DNA of 8,362 bases from Parcubacteria group bacterium (lineage in GTDB: Bacteria; Patescibacteriota; Minisyncoccia; Minisyncoccales; JAGUVE01): contig JAGUVE010000100.1 in the NCBI GenBank assembly GCA_020063075.1, positions 1-8,362 on the forward strand, given 5' to 3'. Shown piece by piece: positions 6,032-8,362 of this stretch; positions within the stretch are counted from its first letter, which is position 1, and each line of letters begins with the position of its first letter. The translations under genes were made by a program, and so were the position numbers. Below the pieces are notes generated by a model, which worked only from the letters and a program-made list of their open reading frames with translations, made no database searches and was not told the origin of the DNA.

Positions 6032-6122
6032 AAGTTTGTGGTTATTGAAAGTCATAAGGCGAAGCCGCCTATCGGCTCTGATTATCTATTACCACAAGTC
6101 TTCATAAAATTAGGTGTGGGGG
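6011..6122 (+). repeat. 112-base palindromic element with perfect 15-bp terminal inverted repeats
   Basis: The left end CCCCCACACCTAATT (6011-6025) is the exact reverse complement of 6108-6122. On the same centre (6066.5) further stems pair: 6029-6032/6101-6104 and TTGTGGT (6036-6042)/ACCACAA (6091-6097), with weaker pairing inward. At the apex are mutually exclusive small hairpins: AGGCG/CGCCT (6057-6061/6066-6070), AGCCG/CGGCT (6063-6067/6073-6077), and GGC-GAA-GCC (6058-6066). TAAA occurs just outside both ends (6006-6009 and 6123-6126, with one extra C on the left), a possible but weak target duplication. It has no internal gene. It looks like a non-autonomous palindromic element inserted across the DUF1858 stop region. 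Confidence 0.68.
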
Positions 6123-6141
6123 TAAATGAAAAGTTAAAAGA

Positions 6142-6726
6142 ATGAAAAAGGACTCATTAGAGAAAATCAGGAAAGAAGTTTTGAATTGTAAAAAATGCCC
6201 CCTTTATAAAGAGAGGGGGAGACACGGCTATTATCCCGTTATCGGAGAAGGCAGAGAGAAGACAAAAATAATATTTGTTGGAGAGGCGCCGGGATTAAAC
6301 GAAGCCAAAACCGGCAGGCCATTTTGCGGTTCAGCCGGGAAAATTTTGGATGAATTATTTAATTCGGTTAAAATAAAAAGAGAAAGTGTTTATATCACAA
6401 ATATTGTTAAAGACAGACCGCCTAAAAATCGACCGCCAAGAAAAGAAGAAATTGAGGCCTGCGTTCACTATCTGGCTCGACAAATTGAAATTATCAAGCC
6501 AAAAGTAATTTGTGCTTTGGGAAATTATTCAACTACCTATATTATGGAAAAATTTGGGCTGAAAAAGAAAATTCAAGAAATTTCTAAACTCCATGGAAAA
6601 ATTTTCCAATCAAAAAAGATGAAAATCATCCCTTTTTATCATCCAGCCGCCGCCATTTACAATTCTCGGTTAAAGAAAATTCTTAAAAACGACTTCAAGA
6701 AATTACTACGAGATCCGGACTCGTAA
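6142..6726 (+). CDS. Uracil-DNA glycosylase, family 4 (UDGa-like)
   Basis: A 194-residue DNA repair enzyme that removes uracil from DNA, starting base-excision repair. Family-4 marks are an N-terminal CKKC (16-19), motif GEAPGLNE (47-54), GRPFCGSAG (58-66), TNIVKDRPPKNRPP (86-99), a cysteine at 107 (EIEAC), KPKVICALG (119-127), and the motif HPAAAIYN (167-174) near the C-terminus. In characterised members four cysteines hold a 4Fe-4S cluster, and one lies in TNxVKCRPP. Here that position is Asp91, leaving Cys16, Cys19 and Cys107 as obvious ligands. Cys62 and Cys124 are extra cysteines at non-ligand positions. Length and motifs are otherwise normal. The ATG at 6142 gives the family N-terminus. 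Upstream bases are purine-rich but there is no good Shine-Dalgarno site, and a palindromic element ends 19 bases before it. Confidence 0.92.
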   Translation: MKKDSLEKIRKEVLNCKKCPLYKERGRHGYYPVIGEGREKTKIIFVGEAPGLNEAKTGRPFCGSAGKILDELFNSVKIKRESVYITNIVKDRPPKNRPPRKEEIEACVHYLARQIEIIKPKVICALGNYSTTYIMEKFGLKKKIQEISKLHGKIFQSKKMKIIPFYHPAAAIYNSRLKKILKNDFKKLLRDPDS

Positions 6727-6758
6727 TCTATTATAATGGCTAAAATAGAATCAAAGAT

Positions 6759-6803
6759 ATGAAAAAAATTATTGCCAGGAATTTAAAATATTATCGAGGA
6801 TAA
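6759..6803 (+). pseudogene. Possible remnant of an XRE-type HTH gene, or a 14-codon leader peptide
   Basis: This frame reads MKKIIARNLKYYRG and then TAA. The sequence resembles the first residues of Cro/CI-type HTH proteins (pattern IIARNLKYYRxxxGLSQEELA), but neither this frame nor the other frames continue into such a domain. Only the N-terminal turn would survive. A short leader peptide ahead of the terminator at 6814-6853 is the other reading. The match is only about 12 residues long, so chance cannot be excluded. Confidence 0.25.
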
Positions 6804-6813
6804 AAAATTAAAT

Positions 6814-6853
6814 ACGCCAAATAATTACCATGGCAATGATATGGCGTTTTTTT
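6814..6853 (+). terminator. Intrinsic terminator between the glycosylase gene and hicBA
   Basis: ACGCCA (6814-6819) pairs with TGGCGT (6842-6847), and the pairing continues inward on the same centre with three mismatches to an apex at CCATGG. Seven T residues (6847-6853) follow at once. This is the clearest rho-independent terminator in the window. An A-run on its left side would allow weaker activity on the other strand. Confidence 0.7.
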
Positions 6854-6873
6854 AAATTAGCCAACTGTTTAAC

Positions 6874-6903
6874 TTAACTTCATAAAGATTAATTTGTTAT
6901 CAT
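6874..6903 (+). promoter_or_regulatory. Candidate promoter of hicBA
   Basis: TTAACT at 6874-6879, an 18-base spacer, then TATCAT at 6898-6903 (five of six matches to TATAAT). It lies directly after the terminator and before hicB, where a promoter is expected. The predicted start near 6910 leaves a leader of about 65 bases. It is moderate evidence in AT-rich DNA. Confidence 0.35.
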
Positions 6904-6977
6904 AGATTTGGTATGCAGAGAATTACTGCTTTCAATAAATGAAATTCTGAAACAATATCCTGCTCTTAAAAGAGTAT

Positions 6978-7274
6978 ATGGCTAAGTTAAATCAAAAATT
7001 AAATCTGCCGGTTTTAATTTTTAGAGAAGGAAAACATTTTATTGCCTATTCTCCTGCTTTAGATTTGTCAACCTCCGGTAAAGATTACGAAGAAGTCAAA
7101 AGACGTTTCAATGAAGTAGCAAAAATTTTCTTTGAGGAAATAATCCTTAAAGGAACTTTCAGGGAAGTGTTAAAAGAACTTGGTTGGAAGAGAATTAATC
7201 AAAGATGGCAACCGCCGTCTTTAATTGCTCAGGAATATGTTTCGATTAACACCCGTTCATTGGAAAAAGTTTGA
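6978..7274 (+). CDS. hicB: HicB-family antitoxin
   Basis: A 98-residue protein matching the HicB partial RNase H fold. The strand LPVLIFREGKHFIAYSPALDLSTSGKDYEEVKRRFNEVAKIFFEEIILKG (positions 10-59) shows the family order: beta strand, FIAYSPALD, a turn with SGK, then the long helix. It ends KELGWKRINQRWQPP (66-80). HicB antitoxins bind HicA and block its RNase activity, and many also repress their own operon. No separate HTH or ribbon-helix-helix DNA-binding domain is visible in this short form. The ATG at 6978 follows AGAG at 6971-6974. The 3' end overlaps the downstream toxin frame by 38 bases, the compact antitoxin-toxin layout typical of such pairs. Confidence 0.85.
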   Translation: MAKLNQKLNLPVLIFREGKHFIAYSPALDLSTSGKDYEEVKRRFNEVAKIFFEEIILKGTFREVLKELGWKRINQRWQPPSLIAQEYVSINTRSLEKV

Positions 7275-7446
7275 GAAATTTGTTTTATATATCGGTTGCC
7301 ATTTTGAAAGACAAAGTGGTGAGCATCGTATTTATTGGAGAAGTGATTTGAAAAGACCGGTGGTTTTTCCGGCAGATAAAGAAGTGCCGGTTTTTATTAT
7401 TAGAAATAATCTTAGAACCTTTGGAAAAAATTTTTATTTAGTATAA
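7237..7446 (+). CDS. hicA: HicA-family toxin (YcfA-like mRNA interferase)
   Basis: A 69-residue protein of the HicA double-stranded RNA-binding-like fold. Family marks are RLTPVHWKKFEKF (3-15), the active-site region ERQSGEH with the expected catalytic His30, and KRPVVFPADKEVPVFIIRNNLRTFG (39-63). HicA toxins cleave mRNA and are neutralised by HicB. The His is preceded by GE where GD or GS is more usual, a mild change. The ATG at 7237 is preferred over an in-frame TTG at 7225 because AGGA (7231-7234) lies just before it and MFRLTP matches the family start. The protein ends soon after the last conserved block, with little of the usual C-terminal helix, so it may be slightly shortened. The stop codon lies within a TATAAT (7442-7447). 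Confidence 0.85.
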   Translation: MFRLTPVHWKKFEKFVLYIGCHFERQSGEHRIYWRSDLKRPVVFPADKEVPVFIIRNNLRTFGKNFYLV

Positions 7447-7464
7447 TAAATAATACAATAACTA

Positions 7465-8304
7465 ATGAAAACTGATTATTCCACAATAAAAATTGTGTCT
7501 AATAAACCGACTTCTAACGGGGTGAAAAAAATTATTGCGGGAAATTGGAAATTTAATAAGGATTCGAGAGATTTAAATAAGGCAATAAAATTTGTTGAGG
7601 CATTGGAGGAAAAAATAAAAGATATTGATAATGTTGAGGTAAAAATTTTTCCCCACAATTCGGTTTTAGCTCAGTTGGCGCAAAAAGTTAGAAAAGTAAA
7701 ATTAGGCGCCCAGGATATTCATTGGGAAGAAGACGGGTCTTTTACCGGCGCCCATTTTTCCTCGCAGGACTTAATTTCATTGGGAATAAAAGAGACCCTA
7801 ATTGGCCACTCGGAAACGAGATTTTATTTTGGCGTGACAGACGAAAAAGTTGCTCTAAAATTAAAAGCGGCTCTTAAAAACGGAATTCTTCCAACGATTT
7901 GTCTCGGCGAAGATATAGAAGAAAAAGAAAGGGGAGAAACGGAAAAGGTTTTGAGGAGGCAAATTGAAAATGGAATTTTGCCCGCTTTAAAAGAAGTGAA
8001 TTCAAAACCCAATTTTATTATTGCTTACGAACCAATTTACGCTATAGCCGGTTTTGCAAAATTAAAGGGTATGACACCAAAGCCGCCAAAAAGTGAAGAT
8101 ATAAAATATGCAAATGATATAATTAGAAAAATTTTTTCTGAAAAGGGATATTCAAAAATTAAAATTTTATACGGCGGCAGTTCAAATCCGGAAAATGCCA
8201 GAGAACTTCTTTCCCAGCCCTTTATTGACGGCCTTTTGCCCGGAACCGCCAGTTGGAATTTGGATTCCTTTTTTGAGATGATTAAAATCGCTGAAGATAT
8301 TTGA
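7465..8304 (+). CDS. tpiA: Divergent triosephosphate isomerase (TIM-barrel)
   Basis: A 279-residue TIM-barrel protein. The catalytic residues are present: Asn27 and Lys29 in AGNWKF, His115 in GHSETR, and Glu189 in AYEP. The enzyme normally interconverts dihydroxyacetone phosphate and glyceraldehyde 3-phosphate in glycolysis. Several positions that hardly vary in the family differ: TGE reads TGA (94-96), HSERR reads HSETR (115-119), loop 6 PxWAIGTG reads PIYAIAGF (190-197) and is followed by about ten extra residues, and the loop-8 phosphate site LVGGAS reads LLPGTAS (257-263). YGGS (236-239) is kept. It could be a lineage-specific true isomerase or a paralogue with another phosphate substrate. 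The N-terminus has about 20 extra residues. GTG at 7522 (MKKIIAGNWK) is the alternative start, closer to the family norm. No clear Shine-Dalgarno site supports either. Confidence 0.82.
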   Translation: MKTDYSTIKIVSNKPTSNGVKKIIAGNWKFNKDSRDLNKAIKFVEALEEKIKDIDNVEVKIFPHNSVLAQLAQKVRKVKLGAQDIHWEEDGSFTGAHFSSQDLISLGIKETLIGHSETRFYFGVTDEKVALKLKAALKNGILPTICLGEDIEEKERGETEKVLRRQIENGILPALKEVNSKPNFIIAYEPIYAIAGFAKLKGMTPKPPKSEDIKYANDIIRKIFSEKGYSKIKILYGGSSNPENARELLSQPFIDGLLPGTASWNLDSFFEMIKIAEDI

Positions 8305-8314
8305 GGAATATAAT

Positions 8315-8362
8315 TTGCCGAGAGCAGTTGAAAAAAAGAACTTTATGTCAGAAAAAATTAAA
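8315..8362 (+). CDS. Start of an unidentified downstream gene (partial)
   Basis: The window ends inside a frame open to the last base. GAGGA (8303-8307) is a good Shine-Dalgarno site for TTG at 8315, and an in-frame ATG lies at 8345 (MSEKIK). Only 6 to 16 residues are visible, too few to name the product. The SD sequence overlaps the tpiA stop codon, so co-translation with tpiA is likely if the frame is real. Confidence 0.3.
   Translation, partial: MPRAVEKKNFMSEKIK

Larger units (their letters stand above)
6727..6977 (+). other. 251-base gap between the glycosylase gene and hicB
   Basis: No full gene is seen. From left to right the gap holds a TATAAT (6732-6737) without a good -35 box, an 8-codon reading frame (6736-6762) whose TGA overlaps the ATG of a 14-codon frame (6759-6803), an intrinsic terminator (6814-6853), a candidate promoter (6874-6903), and a short open frame (from TTG 6908) that runs into the hicB start and stops at 6985. 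Confidence 0.6.

Noticed and set aside
6868..6991. Nine-base inverted pair TTTAACTTA (6868-6876) and TAAGTTAAA (6983-6991) around the hicBA promoter as a HicB operator
   Set aside because: The arms are over 100 bases apart, AT-rich and short enough to occur by chance, and this HicB has no visible DNA-binding domain.
7421..7447. Promoter for tpiA: TTGGAA-N15-TATAAT over the hicA stop
   Set aside because: The spacer is two bases too short and TATAAT is frequent by chance in this DNA, so it was not listed as a feature.
1..8362. CRISPR array, tRNA, rRNA, transposase or known riboswitch
   Set aside because: No regularly spaced direct repeats, cloverleaf, rRNA-like stretch, transposase frame or recognised riboswitch core was seen on either strand by eye.
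1..8362. Recoded UGA (glycine or tryptophan) as in some related lineages
   Set aside because: TGA ends hpf, murB, speE-independent frames such as DUF1858, and tpiA at the expected lengths, and no in-frame TGA interrupts any gene.

Overview
The window looks like a piece of an AT-rich bacterial genome of the Candidate Phyla Radiation (Patescibacteria, Parcubacteria-like). This is inferred from protein style and not from a marker gene. The hints are a hibernation factor with an insertion and a short basic tail, a SecA with a large insertion in its first nucleotide-binding domain and an extended zinc loop, a family-4 uracil-DNA glycosylase with VKDRPP in place of VKCRPP, weak or absent Shine-Dalgarno sites, and very tight gene packing. 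All genes lie on the + strand. TGA is used as an ordinary stop, so the code is standard bacterial.

Layout. Bases 1-135 are the 3' end of murB (peptidoglycan precursor synthesis). A promoter at 171-199 precedes hpf/raiA (220-678). A 115-base gap with two tandem hairpins and a third inverted repeat against the speD start follows. speD (794-1192), speE (1207-2055) and secA (2042-4549) form a compact run: speD and speE make spermidine from decarboxylated S-adenosylmethionine and putrescine, and secA overlaps the end of speE. A well-formed promoter (4565-4593) then starts an SDR oxidoreductase (4633-5397). An 84-base imperfect palindrome (5398-5481) separates it from cutA (5488-5799) and a DUF1858 gene (5816-6031). 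The last codons of the DUF1858 gene lie inside a second, 112-base palindrome (6011-6122) with perfect 15-bp ends. A family-4 uracil-DNA glycosylase (6142-6726) follows. The gap 6727-6977 holds a possible HTH-gene remnant or leader peptide, an intrinsic terminator and a probable promoter for a HicB-HicA toxin-antitoxin pair (6978-7446). A divergent triosephosphate isomerase (7465-8304) and the first codons of another gene close the window.

Most genes are housekeeping. No complete new defence or mobile system is visible. The points that most deserve a second look are the two gene-end palindromes on either side of cutA-DUF1858 (one appears to have rewritten a protein C-terminus), the recurring C-GAA-G hairpin caps, the triosephosphate isomerase with altered phosphate-binding loops, and the glycosylase that lacks one iron-sulfur cysteine.
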